Shown here in pieces: positions 12,234-23,199 of a DNA stretch of 64,000 nucleotides. A model generated the notes under the pieces. That model was not told the origin of the DNA and did not search any database. It saw only the letters and a program-made list of their open reading frames with translations. The position numbers and the translations under genes are program-made. Source of the stretch: Aegilops tauschii subsp. strangulata. Lineage: Eukaryota; Streptophyta; Magnoliopsida; Poales; Poaceae. Numbering within the stretch: position 1 is the stretch's first letter; every line of letters begins with the position of its first letter. The DNA is taken from NCBI RefSeq assembly GCF_002575655.3, contig NC_053037.3:503262544-503326543 (forward strand), read 5' to 3'.

Positions 12234-13062
12234 ACAGATCTACTCAAACATCATAGGATAGCCAAAATATCATTAGGAAATAATATATGGTGTTGAGCAC
12301 CATGTTTAAGTAGAGATTACAACGGGAAGAAGGGAGGTTACGCCACTGCATAGAGGGGGGAGAGTTCGTGATGATGGTAGCAACATTGTTGATGTAGATC
12401 ACCGTCACAATCCTAGCCCCGGTGGCACTCCAGTGCCACAGGGAGAGAGGGGGAGAGAGCCCCCTCCTTCTTTTTCTTCCTTGGCCTCCCCCCTAGATGG
12501 TAGGAGAGTTCCCCCTCTGGTCCATGGCCTCCATGGCTGCAGAGGGGCGGGAGCCCCTCCGAGTTTGGATCTCCCTTTATGTTCTCTTTTGTTTCGCGTT
12601 TCCCAGATGTGGCCCTCTTCACGGTTTCTTAAATTCCCAGAGATCCGTAACTTTGATTGCGCTGAAATTTTTACATGACCTTTTTCCATAAATTATCTTT
12701 CTTGCACCGGAAGAAGGGCCCCAACCGATGTTCGAGGAGGGCACAAGATACCTGGACACGCCAGGGGGTACCCGGTGCGCCCTGGTGAGCTGTGGACACT
12801 GTGGGCCCCCGTTTGCGTTGATTCCACCTCCCAAAAATCATAAATAGTCCCAAATAATTCTCCGTAAATTTTTATCGCGTTTGGACTTCGCTTGATATGT
12901 ATTTTGTGCGAAACAAAAAATATGCAACAAACAGGAACTGGCACTGGGCACTCAATCAATAGGTTAGTCCAATAAATCATATAAAAAGTTGCCAAAAATG
13001 TGAAAGTTGTATAATATTGGCATTAAACAATCAAAAATTATAGATATGATGGATACGTATTA
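12234..13062 (-). repeat. Left LTR of the Athila-like element, second fragment
   Basis: It continues 1-471 after the inserted element. 12239 to about 12720 matches 18493-18976; the part beyond that is missing from the right copy because the CACTA broke it. The first LTR end is at about 13062 (CGTATTA followed by GCATCCCC); a second copy of the same end occurs at 13387. Confidence 0.8.
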
Positions 13063-13490
13063 GCATCCCCAAGCGTAATTCCTGCTCATCCTCGAGTAGG
13101 TAAATGATAAAAAAGATATTTTTTGATGTGGAATGCTACCTAGCATAAACTTGATGATATCTCATATATTCCAAAATAATTCTTCGTAAAATTTTATTGC
13201 ATTTGGACTTCGTTTGATATGGATTTTCTGCGATACAAAAAACATGCAAAAAAACAGGAACTGGCACTGGGCACTGAATAAATAGGTTAATCCAATAAAT
13301 CATAGAAAAAGTTGCCAAAAGTATGTGATAGTTGTATAATATTGGCATGAAACAATCAAAAAGTATAGATACGACGGAGACGTATCAGCATCCCCAAGCT
13401 TAATTCCTACTCGTCCTCGAGCAGGTAAATGATAAAAAAGTTAACTTTTGATGTCGAATGCTACCTAGCATAAACTTGATCATATATCTA
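12851..13490 (-). repeat. Tandem duplication across the LTR/internal junction
   Basis: Two imperfect copies (about 12851-13172 and 13173-13490, offset about 322 bp) each contain the last 210 bp of LTR, the LTR terminus, the GCATCCCCAAGC polypurine tract (in complement) and the first 85 bp of internal sequence. The element therefore has two candidate 3' LTR starts, 13062 and 13387; the second keeps the more typical CGTATCA end. Confidence 0.75.
13388..13402 (-). other. Polypurine tract of the Athila-like element
   Basis: On the minus strand this reads TAAGCTTGGGGATGC directly before the LTR start TGATACG. Near-identical tracts are at 13063 (duplicate junction) and, inside the element, at about 15423 and 15478. 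Confidence 0.65.
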
Positions 13491-16289
13491 ATCATGGCAG
13501 GAATATTAAGACATAAGTGATTCAAAGCAATAGTCTATAATCTTACATAAAGACATCAATACTCAGGCATCCCAACAAACAATCATGTCTTTCAAAATAT
13601 CAACGCTAAAGAAAGCTATCCCTACAAAATCATATAGTCTTGTCATTCTCTGTCTTATTAACACAAAGTATTTATCACGCACAACCCCGATGACAGGCCG
13701 AGCAATTGGTTCATACTTTTTAACGCGCTTTGGCTTTTTCAACCATCACGCAATACATGAGCACAAGCCATGGATATAGCACTATAGGTGGAATAGAGTA
13801 TGATGATATGGGTAAATATAGAGGAGACAAAAAAGTAAGAAAATCTCACATCGACGCGGCTAACCAACGAGCTATGGAGATGCCCATCAATTGATATCAA
13901 CGTGAGGAGTAGGGATTGCCATGCAATGAATGCACTAAGAGCTATAAGTGTATGAATGCTCAATATGAAAACTTAGTGGGTGTGCATCTAAGTCTATAAT
14001 GAAAAGCTCCCACTAGTATATGAAAGTGGGAACATAGGAGACTCTCCATATGAAAAACATGCTGCTACTTGGAAACACAAGTGTGGAACTAGCATGCCCC
14101 TTCTCTCTTTTTCTTTGCTTTTCTTTTCTTTTATTTTCTTTATTATTTTTCTCTTATTTCTTCCTTTTTTTATTTTTTTCTTCTCTCATTGTCCGGAGTC
14201 TCATCCCGACTTGTGGCGGAATCATAGTCTCCATCATCCTTTCCTCACTGAGGCAATGCTCTAATAATGACTATATGAATGCCTCTGGTAGTCTACCAGG
14301 ATGTGCAATGGTCTAGTGTAACATGTAAGAAAAATGATGAACGGTGGCTGAGCCACAAATACTATGTCAACTATATGATCATGCAAATCAATATGACAAT
14401 GAATGCTCAAGTCATCAAAATGGAAGCGGTGGAAGTTGCATGGCAATATATCTCGGAATGGCTATGGAAAGGCCATAATAGGTGGGTATCGTGGCTGTTT
14501 TGAGGAAGATATAATAAGGCTTATGTGTGATAGAGAGTATCATATCACGGGGTTTGGATGCACCTGCGAAGTTTGCACCACATCTCGAGGTGAGAAAGGG
14601 CAATGCACGGTACCGTAGAGGCTAGCAAATTGTGGAAAGGTAAGAGCGCGTATAATCCATGGACTCACATTGGTCATAAAGAACTCAGATACTTATTGTA
14701 AAAGTTTATTAGCCCTCGAAGCGAAGGACTACCACGCATGCCCCTAGGGGGATAGATTGGTAGGAAAAGACCATTGCTCGCCCCCGACCGCCACTAATAA
14801 GGAAGACAATCAATAATAAATAATGCTCCAACTTAATAGCATAACGAGAGACTATATGTGCATTCTTCGGGAGTCACAAACCTTAACACCTATATTATTA
14901 CTAACCACAACCCTTTACTAGTACCTCCCACATATTCCATCTCTATATCGCAAAACTATTGCAAGCAATCAAACATATCATATTCAATGATCCACATGTT
15001 TTATGTAGGATTTTATGACTAACCATGCAAATCACCAATTCCTTTTGACTCTCTATATAGATATAAGTGAAGCGTGAGAGTTTAATTATTTCTAAAAAAA
15101 GATCATGCTCTAAGAAATATAAGTGAAGCAAAACAGCATTCCACAAACAACAGTTTTCTATGTGAAGAGAAACAGGCAATCCAAACTTCAAATGATATAA
15201 GTGAAACACATGAAGCATTCTATAAAGCCACACTCAAAAGATATAAGTGAAGTGCAATGAGCATTCTATAAATCAACCATGGACTATCTCATACCAGCAT
15301 GGTGCATAAAAGAAAGTAAAAACTAAGTGCAAAAGATGCTCCAAGATTTACGCATGTCATGTGAACGAAACAAAGACGAAAACATACACATACTTGTTGA
15401 AGAAAGATGGGATGCCTTCCGGGGCATCCCCAAGCTTAGATGCTTGAGTCTACTTGAATATTTATTTGGGGCGCTTTGTGCATCCCCAAGCATGATCTCT
15501 TTCCTCTCCTCCTTCTCCTCGTATCGAGACCTCCTCGATCTTTGATCACTTCATCCGCACAAAACTCAACAGAAAGCTCAGTAAGATCCGTTAGTATAAT
15601 AAAGCAAATCACTACTATAAGTACTGTTGCAAACCAATTCATATTTTGTTTTTCCATTGTAGCTACTGTACTATAAATTTTCCATGCCTTATACCACCAA
15701 TAGAATCGATACTTTCATCAAAACAAACAAAACAATGCATCAAAAATAGAATATGTCTTAAACAGGATAGGTTGTAGTAATCTGAACATTCACCATACTT
15801 CTGGTACTCCAAAAATTCTGAAAAAATAGGAAAAAAATATTTTTTTAGAAAGACTGTGCAAAACGTTTCAGAAACTTTCGACGTTCCAGTAAAAAAATGT
15901 AAAATCGCGCACTACAGCCAAAGTTTCTGTTTTTGCACCGCACATACCAACAAGCAATCTACTCATCCTAAAGGCAAATCTTGGCACATTATTTTTATAA
16001 TACAATGGAATTGTACAAGGGGATAATTATTTTTGTGAGAATATTCATGATAAATTCTACATTGTTTCCATGAGCATGAACACAAGTGTTCAAGGTCGAC
16101 CCTCACTTCTCCAATGCATAACTTCCAATTGCTTCTCTTTTGTGAAAATGTTTTTAACTTCCCCTCTATATTTTTTTTGTTTTTAAACTTTATAAAAGCA
16201 TTCAACAGAAAGAAATGACTCTCTAAAACTTCCGGGGTTGTCTCCCTGTCAGCGCTTTCTTTAAAGCAATTAAGCTAGGCATAAAGTGC
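13403..16289 (-). other. Non-coding interior of the Athila-like element
   Basis: About 2.9 kb with no convincing gene on either strand. Visible structure: a near-pure pyrimidine tract at about 14098-14190 (polypurine on the element's own strand), four copies of ATATAAGTGAA at 15061, 15117, 15195 and 15241, and two PPT-like GCATCCCCAAGC blocks at about 15423 and 15478. The short ORFs overlap, lack conserved motifs, and look like chance. Confidence 0.65.
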
Positions 16290-17616
16290 TCAGGTAATGA
16301 ATCCAACCGGATCCCAAGGTATATCAAAGCCAATTTTAATTAACAATGATTTGGCATTTAGTAGTGAGAAAAAAGCAATATATATCATGCAATGACGAAG
16401 TCTAACTCTCTTCCTATGCATCGGCATGTCATACAAGAACAATTCATGCACATCAAGTAAAGGCCAATACATAGCATAAGCAGTTTCTTGCAATTCTATC
16501 ATGTTGGAGACATAAAGAGGCGGACATGTAGTTCCTCTCTCATAATAATTGCAAGTAGGAGCAGCAAGCACATGCATATTATATTCATCAAAATCATCGT
16601 GTGTGCAAATTTCTCTGATATAGTGTAATTTGGAGAATTCAAAAAGATTGTAGGACTATCATGTGTGGGTGCAATAGCAACAATTCCATTATTAACATAA
16701 GGAACAATAGCAGGTTCATCTCCATAAGCATAATTCGTATTGGCATCTTGCCCATAATCATAGCAAGCATCAAGTTCATCAAAAAGGGCTTTTTCAAATG
16801 AATCAACGGGATCATAGCAATATCAAAGCATTCATCCTTCGGTAAGAATGAAGGGAAATTAAACAGTGTATGAGTTGAAGAGTTACTCTCATTAGAAGGT
16901 GGGCACAGGTAGCTAATCTGCTCTTCCTCCTTTTGTTCTTCGCTCTCCTCATCATCTTTTTCATCCAATGAGCTAACAGTTTCATCAATTCCTTCTTCCA
17001 TAGACTCCTGCAAAATATTATTCTCTTCTTGGACAACGGAGATTTTCTCAATTAATTCATCAATATCGGAATTATATTTATAATTACCATAGCAATATTT
17101 TATTATGGCAAAAATTTCAGATGTATAAAGATCATCATCAAAAGCTTCATACTTTAAAAACAAAGATTCAATTTCATAAGCACCCTTAAAAGCAACAAAT
17201 TCTTCTACTCGTTCCACATCATAATAATAATATCTACCATTGCCATAAGAAGCCAAGGTTTCATTATGATTAAATTGGCATGAAAAGGGAAGGTGTGGAG
17301 AGTTCATCCCAGAGCAACAAGTATAATCATATCTCTGACGTAAATTCCAAGCATACCAATGCAACATATCAAATTGATCCCATAAGAGTTTCTCATTTTG
17401 TGTCAAGCGATAATCCCTAAACTATTCACGTTGATCCAACGTTACTCCCATTATCAAGTTGAATAGGGTTTTCTCAGGATTATCAAAGTAGTGCATAACA
17501 TTTTTCACATAACGAGCATCGAGGGTTTTAGGAGGTTCCCCATCTCCATGAGTAGCAAGTACAACTATTTTTTTGGTGTTTCGTGTTCCATATCCATAAC
17601 TAAAGATAGAGAACAA
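16290..17616 (-). pseudogene. Degenerate single ORF of the Athila-like element (unknown, gag position)
   Basis: The reading frame begins at or near 17616, less than 100 bp downstream of the PBS, where gag would be. It is open except for TAG at 17419-17421, then runs through an acidic stretch rich in D, E and S (about 16920-17000), changes frame at about 16815 and again at about 16600, and ends with the frame at 16290-16577. Original length was about 440 codons. I see no zinc knuckle, protease or polymerase motif. It resembles, from memory, the lone ORF of Sabrina-type elements. Role unknown; structural Gag-like or accessory are both possible. Two frameshifts and one stop make it a pseudogene. 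Confidence 0.6.
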
Positions 17617-17690
17617 CTTAGAATAGAAAATAAAAACTACTTAGTGATAAAGCAAACAAGCACACACGAGAATAGTCACCCCACGCTATT

Positions 17691-17710
17691 GCTCCCCGGC
17701 AACGGCGCCA
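17691..17710 (-). other. Primer-binding site of the Athila-like element
   Basis: The minus strand reads TGGCGCCGTTGCCGGGGAGC, separated from the LTR end at 17722 by 11 bp. This form is typical of Athila-group plant elements and fixes the direction of transcription as leftward. Confidence 0.8.
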
Positions 17711-17721
17711 GAAAAAGGTCT

Positions 17722-18976
17722 TGATAGCCCACAAGCATAGGGGATCGTTTGTAGCCTTCTTTGATAAATAAAGGCAGAACAAATATTCCCTCAAGTTCTA
17801 TCGACCACCGATACAACCCTACGCACACTTGACGTTTGTTCCAGCGAGACATACGAAATTCACACTTTTTGACTCTCAATCCACAGGTGGAGATACCAGG
17901 GGTGGGTTTTCATGGCCTATAGTCTCCCCTGCCGATGAAGCACGAACTACATGTTGAAATCGCGGATCCAAATCTCCTAGAACAAGTATGAAACTATTCT
18001 GCAAGAATAAAACTACGAGTACTTTGCGAGAATAAAACTACGAATAAATTGCAAGGTAATAAAAGTGGATAGTTTTTGTCAACAAGAATGTCATTTGTCC
18101 CTAGGCAATCGATAACAAGTACTGGTAATCTTTCTTGCAATTCTATATGAGGGAGAGGCATGAGCTAAAATACTTTCTCTACTTGGATCATATGCGCTTA
18201 TGATTGGACAACTAGCAAGCATCCGCAACTCCAAATGATCATTAAGGTCGTGAAACCCAACCATAGCATTAAGTATCAAGTCCTCTTTATCCCATACGTT
18301 ATAACCCACTTATCCGCGTTTGGGCTGCTGTCATCCCCCGCAACACTGACAATAAGCAAACCATGAGCATATTACAACACCCTATAGAGGGCGGCCCTCA
18401 CGTTTGCGCGAGACGGAGAGCACCGTAGGACAGCACCATAAATACAATATACAATCATACCAACCAAGATCAAGTTTAACCCACGGGACAAAACAGATCT
18501 ACTCAAACATCATAGGATAGCCAAATATCATTGGGAAATAATATATGGAGTTGAGCACAATGTTTAAGTAGAGATTACAGCGGGGAGAAGGGAGGTTATA
18601 CCACTGCATAAAGGGGGAGAGAGTTCATGATGACGGTAGCAAGATTGTTGATGCAGATCGCTATCACAATCCTAGCCCCGGTGGCACTCCGGCGCCACCA
18701 GGAGAGAGGGGGAGAGATCCCCCCTCCTTTTTCTTCTTCCTTGGCCTCCCCCTAGATGGGAGGAGAGTTCCCCCTCTGGTACATGGCCTCCATGACGGCG
18801 GAGGGGCGGGACCCCCTCCGAGATTGGATCTCCCTCTCTGTTCTCTTTTGTTTCGCGTTTCCCAGATCTGGCCCTTCACGGTTTGTTAAATTCCTGGAGA
18901 TCCGTAACTCCTATTGCCCTAAAAATTTTACACGATTTTTTCCATAAATAATCTTTGTTGCACCAGAAGAAGGGCC
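17722..18976 (-). repeat. Right (5') LTR of the Athila-like element, truncated by the CACTA
   Basis: In plus orientation the LTR starts TGATAGCCCACAAGC at 17722. It is collinear with 1-471 and 12239-12720 from 18027 onward, and stops at 18976, where CACTAC begins. Comparison with the left copy suggests about 340 bp are missing, presumably displaced to the far side of the CACTA. Full LTR length would be about 1.6 kb. Confidence 0.82.
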
Positions 18977-19110
18977 CACTACAAAAAAAGGACATATCCG
19001 TGACATTTTGAGCCGAACGAAATTTTTTCTGTCGTGCTTATGACACTTCTATGACGATAATTGTGACAAAACCCGCTATCATCATAGATGTGGAGGGGTC
19101 CTACTTCTAT
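18977..19110 (+). repeat. CACTA left terminal and subterminal sequence
   Basis: CACTACAAAAAAAGG terminus followed by ATGACA/GTGACA-rich sequence (for example CCGTGACATTTTG, CTTATGACACTTCTATGACG). The preceding GCC (18974-18976) is the likely 3-bp target duplication; its partner is outside the window. Confidence 0.8.
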
Positions 19111-19254
19111 GAGAAAAAATCATGACAGAAAATGGGCCATCCATGACGGAAAAACCGTGGTAGAAGCGAGGGCGAGGAAAAAATCGGGAGAGTTCCTGGT
19201 TACAGTGGGTGGTCGGGGGCCGAGCGATGCGCGTTTCTCTCGTACGTACGCGCG

Positions 19255-20300
19255 TGTGCGCGAGGCGTTGGGCTCTAACTGAACCCGAGCGAGGCGTTGG
19301 GCTCTAACTGAACCCCAGCGATTGTACTAGCTATGTTACTGAACCCGAGCGATCGATCCCTTGCTGTTAATTAAACCCGAGTGATTCCTTCGCTACTGCT
19401 GCTAACTGAAGCCGATCGATGCTGCCTCTGGATGAACAGTGAGCGTTGTTGGGGGGTTTGGATGAACAATTCCCGATGGGGGTTGGATGAACAGGACCCC
19501 GTGGTAGTAGAGGTCGTTGCCGCTGGATGAACAAGACCCCAATCGATCGAGCCGGTGGATGAACAGGACCCCGTGGAGGGGTGGATGAACATGACCCCGT
19601 GGAGAGCTGGATGAACAGGATGACCCCGTGGAGGGCTGGTTGAACAGTAGCCAGTGGAGGGCAGGATGAACAGTAGCCCATGGAGGGGTTGTTGAACAGG
19701 ACCCCATGGAGAGGGCTGGTTGAACAGTAGACGATGGAGGAGCACGCGGTGGAGGCTGGATGAACAGTCACAGGTGGAGGCTGGATGAACAGTCATAGGT
19801 GGAGGCTGGAGGAGGTCGACCCTGGATGAACAGTAGCCCATGGAGGATGGAGGAGATCGATGGTGGAGATGAACAGTATCCCGTGGAGTCCCGTTTGGCG
19901 GTACGCCACACCCCTCCCGATGAACAGGACCCCTGTTTCGACCGTAGCGCTCCAACACAAGTCCGTTTCCTCCGTTTTGCGGTACGCCACACCCCTCCCG
20001 ATCAACAGGACCCCGTTTTGACCATAGGAGGTCTGTTTCCTCCGTTTTGCGGTACACCAGACCCCTCCTGATGAACAGGATCCCGTTTCGACTGTGGTCG
20101 GTCGAACACAAGGCCGTTGTTCCATTCAGCGGTACGCCAGGCCTCGTTTCCATCGGCTGTTTTGTGCAAGCCGGTTGGCTCCCGATGAACATGACGTATT
20201 CCGACCCAGTCGGTTGCCTCCTGATGAACAGGGCGATCTTTCTCTGTTCCGACCCAGCCGGTTCGTTGCCCGATGAACAGGACGCCGTTGCTGCCGTCCG
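19255..20300. repeat. Degenerate GATGAACAG repeat array in the CACTA left arm
   Basis: GATGAACAG (sometimes GTTGAACAG) recurs more than 20 times from about 19430 to 20280, spaced about 20-60 bp, usually followed by GACCCCGTGGAGG or TAGCCCATGGAGG. The right part changes to units with GCGGTACGCCACACCCCTCC. A shorter direct repeat, GAGCGAGGCGTTGGGCTCTAACTG, is at 19255-19315. ORFs across the array are artefacts. Subterminal arrays of this kind bind transposase in CACTA elements (family knowledge; binding here is inference). Confidence 0.7.
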
Positions 20301-20719
20301 TTGCCTCTCCATGTACACAAGCCCTGGCCGTCCGTATATATATGCGCGGGTAGGCATTCGAGACCCCTCCCGTATGTACGTACGTGGCTGTATTTACTTT
20401 CTTGCACCCTGGCAGCTGTACGTACGTGTACATGCTACGTGCGCGCCTCTACTACAACACGTGCGTGCCTCTACATCGACCAGTATGTACGTACACGTTC
20501 ACGACCAGAATGACAATGCTACGTACGTTTCGAACAGGTGGGTCCCGACTGTCAGGCACTTCCTTGCGTGCGAAGATGTAGCTGGTGGGTCCCAGGAGTC
20601 AGGGGGCGAATCATTTTTTTGCTCATAATATGGACGAACTTCCTTGCGTGCGGAGATGTAGCTGCTGGGTCCCAGCTGTCAGGGGAAAATGTTTTTTTCA
20701 TGAAATACGGTGGCCCGTC
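20301..20719. other. CACTA left arm, inner part
   Basis: CGTACGTACG-rich stretch (about 20370-20530), then three copies of the GGGTCCC...GTCAGG subterminal motif (about 20538, 20586, 20667) with the block CTTCCTTGCGTGCGAAGATGTA before them. No gene. Ends at the TSD ccgtc. Confidence 0.65.
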
Positions 20720-21608
20720 TGTCGGATTTCGGGTTCCGGCAAAACCCTTGAGGATCGAACACTGGGGTACGCACGAAGATCTCTCCTCTCCCAAGCTCTC
20801 ACACTCCACGATCTCACGGACAAGCTCGCCGAACCCAAAGAACACGAGGACACAAGATTTATACTGGTTCAGGCCACCGTTGTGGTGTAATACCCTACTC
20901 CAGTGTGGTGGTGGTGGATTGCCTCTTGGGTTGAGGATGAAAAGTACAAGTGAAGAACAGCCTCCTGAGGAGAGGTGTTCTTGTGCTCGGTGAGCTGGTG
21001 TGCGGGTGAGGATTGCTCAAGATGAGTTGCCTCCTACGGTGATGACTAGCCCTATTTATAGAGGCTCTGGTCGTCTTCCCAAATATTGAGCAGGAAGGGA
21101 TGCCACAACAACAATGTTTGAAGGGGGCAACTAGTACAGCTTATCCTAACAAAAGTAGTCTTCGGCTGCCGAAGGCTCTGGTGGTGACGCTGTCTTGGGC
21201 TCCACGGTGACCTCCGTCCTGCCGTCCTGCTGGTCTTGGTCTTGTTGCACCGATATGGAAAACTTTGCCCGATGGCTCGGTACTCTTCGCCTGTGCTTGC
21301 TTCCTTAGCACCAAAGAGGAAACGAGGACACTGTGCACGCTGGCGCCCGCCTGGCCTTGGTCGTCATGGCTTACGTCATGGGAAACCTCGCAAGGCACCC
21401 CCTTGCCTTGATCTCTCTACCCCTCACGAGCCAGCCCGGTGAGGCCGCTCCCGAGGAGGTCTTGTGTCGTCCGCCTCGCGAGGCCTGGCCCCTCGCAAGG
21501 GTCTTGAGTGCTTGCTGGTGAAGATGGGCCGTACGGGCCTGCTTGGGGAGCCACGCCGTGGGCCGCATGCAGGCAAGTCTGGGGACGCCCGTTCCCAGAA
21601 TGCCGACA
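20720..21608 (-). repeat. 3' LTR of the minus-strand Tat element
   Basis: 889 bp, begins TGTCGGATTT and ends GCCGACA in plus orientation. A minus-strand TATA-like CTATAAATAGG lies at about 21063-21051. The LTR is collinear with 55518-56407. Confidence 0.92.
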
Positions 21609-21625
21609 GTAGCCCCCGGGCTCAA
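21609..21625 (-). other. Polypurine tract of the minus-strand Tat element
   Basis: On the minus strand this reads TTGAGCCCGGGGGCTAC immediately before the 3' LTR. Confidence 0.7.
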
Positions 21626-21851
21626 GGCGCGCTCGGACTTGGCTTCGTGGTGAAGCCAAAGGGAAAGTGCGGAGCGCCGCGGGCCCTAATAGCCTGCGGC
21701 CCTGGTCGACGGGTGGCGGTTGATTGGACGTGGGCGTCTCCGCTTCCCCACGCTGCCTCGGCAACTGCCCGATTTGACGAGTCCCTGCTGCATGCAAAAA
21801 GGGTCATCATTACCTGCGATCGTGGGGGTCGGCGGTTGGCCTCCCTTGGGC

Positions 21852-21858
21852 TATAAAT
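21852..21858 (+). promoter_or_regulatory. TATA box of the antisense B3-type gene
   Basis: CTATAAATGA lies 92 bp upstream of the ATG at 21944 on the plus strand, with a pyrimidine-rich leader between. This suggests the antisense gene has its own Pol II promoter inside the retrotransposon. Confidence 0.5.
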
Positions 21859-22659
21859 GAGGAAGGGGGCGGAGCCCCCGTCGCCCATCTCTTCCTGCTC
21901 CACTTGCTTCTCCTCCTTTGTTCCATTGCCAGTAGCGACACCAATGGCGCTTGCGAAGTTTTCAACCGCAGAGAAGGGGAAGGCTTGCCAGGAGGGCACC
22001 AAGCGTGGACGCGGCCGTCCCCGCAAGCACACCGCGACCGCTGTCGTGGCTCCTCGCGGCCGCGTCGGTGCCTCTTCGTTTGGTGGGGTCGCCCTGGTCG
22101 TGGAAGCCCTGTTGGTGAATGAAGGCGTGCCGTGGTCGCGCGGCCTCCCCAGCCATGCTTCCACTCGATGGAGGTGCTACCAGAGTTCATCGTTTTGTCG
22201 GAGAATCCGGCCAGCACCTGGCTTCATCTCCCGCGCTTCTTCGCCGGTGAGCTGCCGGCCGCAGGTCCCGGCAGGCTCTGGCCGCAGGCGAACGGCTGCT
22301 GCAGGAAAGCTTCGTGGGTAGCGGTTGAGGTCTCCGTTGCTGGCAATGTGGCCCTGGACCGCGGCTGGCAGACGTTTGCCCACGCGCGCGGCCTGGGCAG
22401 ACGGTGAACCCTCCACTTCAAGTACGACGGCAACGCGACCCTCTACATGAGGGTGTTCGGAGAAGATAGCGGTCGCGTCGGGTGCTGCCCCGAGGACAAC
22501 GATGGCGACGAATTGCTTGGCCTTGGCGACGATCGAGATGAGGGCGAGGACGACCACGCACCCAGCTGCGGCGACTCTCCCTCCGGCGACAACTCCAACA
22601 GCGGCGGCTACGACCAGCCGCCACACCGCAGCGCCTGCTTCGAGGGTGGCATCGGGTCA

Positions 22660-23174
22660 TGTTGAGGATATAGACCTTAGAGTCACGCGCCAGGAGGGGC
22701 CGGGTTACTCTTACGGTCGTTGCCAGAAGCCCGGAGCCAAGTTTCAAGACGATGGGCCAGAGATGGGCTGAGACCCGGATATGGCTTAAGGCCCGTAGAT
22801 ACAATCATTGTTATAGTAAAACTTGTAGCGTAAGGCATGTATAGTTTAGAGTCCGAGTCGGACACTCTTATGAAACGGCCGGGACTCTAGGGGCTGCTGG
22901 GCGTCAGCCTCCCTATATAAAGGGACGACCCGGCTGCGGTTTAAGGGCGACAACAATCTGATCGAGAGCCGGGGATAGTTGTTTAACTCCTGGCGATCGA
23001 ACCCTAATCAATATCACCCCAAACTGGACGTAGGCTTTTACCTTCACCGTAAGGGGCCGAACCAGTATAAACCCTCGTGTTCCTTGTCCCGCATAACCCC
23101 TTCAAGCTTCCTAGTTGCGATGGCTCCACGACTAAGCCCAGCTTAAGGACACCTGCCGTGACAATTCCACGACA
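22660..23174 (+). repeat. 5' LTR of the Tat/Retand-like element
   Basis: 515 bp, TGTTGAGGATATAG...TTCCACGACA, TATA box TATATAAA at 22914-22921. Confidence 0.95.
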
Positions 23175-23175
23175 G

Positions 23176-23195
23176 TTGGCGCCCACCGTGGGGCA
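23176..23195 (+). other. Primer-binding site
   Basis: TTGGCGCCCACCGTGGGGC follows the LTR after one base. This form is common in plant Tat-lineage elements. Confidence 0.75.
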
Positions 23196-23199
23196 CGCG

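Larger units (their letters stand above)
1..18976 (-). mobile_element. Athila-lineage (Sabrina/WHAM-like) LTR retrotransposon, minus strand, interrupted
   Basis: Two copies of one LTR frame an internal region. Positions 1-471 continued at 12239 onward match 18027-18976. The primer-binding site lies at 17691-17710 (minus strand reads TGGCGCCGTTGCCGGGGAGC), a form typical of Athila-group elements, and a polypurine tract sits at about 13388, so the element is transcribed leftward. The internal part (13388-17721) holds one degenerate ORF and no protease, reverse transcriptase or integrase, so it is non-autonomous. The left LTR is split by the element at 472-12233 and runs off the window; the right LTR is broken at 18976 by a CACTA transposon. 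The family name is from memory; lineage placement rests on the PBS and PPT. Confidence 0.8.

Noticed and set aside
12405..12853. Short ORFs in the Athila-like LTR (also 18664-18947)
   Set aside because: They occur in LTR sequence, overlap on both strands, and are not maintained between the two LTR copies.
19367..20433. Long minus-strand ORFs (up to 328 codons) in the CACTA left arm
   Set aside because: They are translations of the GATGAACAG repeat array (repeating S-C-S-S and V-H-P type peptides), not a gene.
21622..22626. Minus-strand ORFs of 135-180 codons opposite the B3-type gene
   Set aside because: Antisense shadows in GC-rich coding DNA; no motif, whereas the plus strand shows B3 and AT-hook features.
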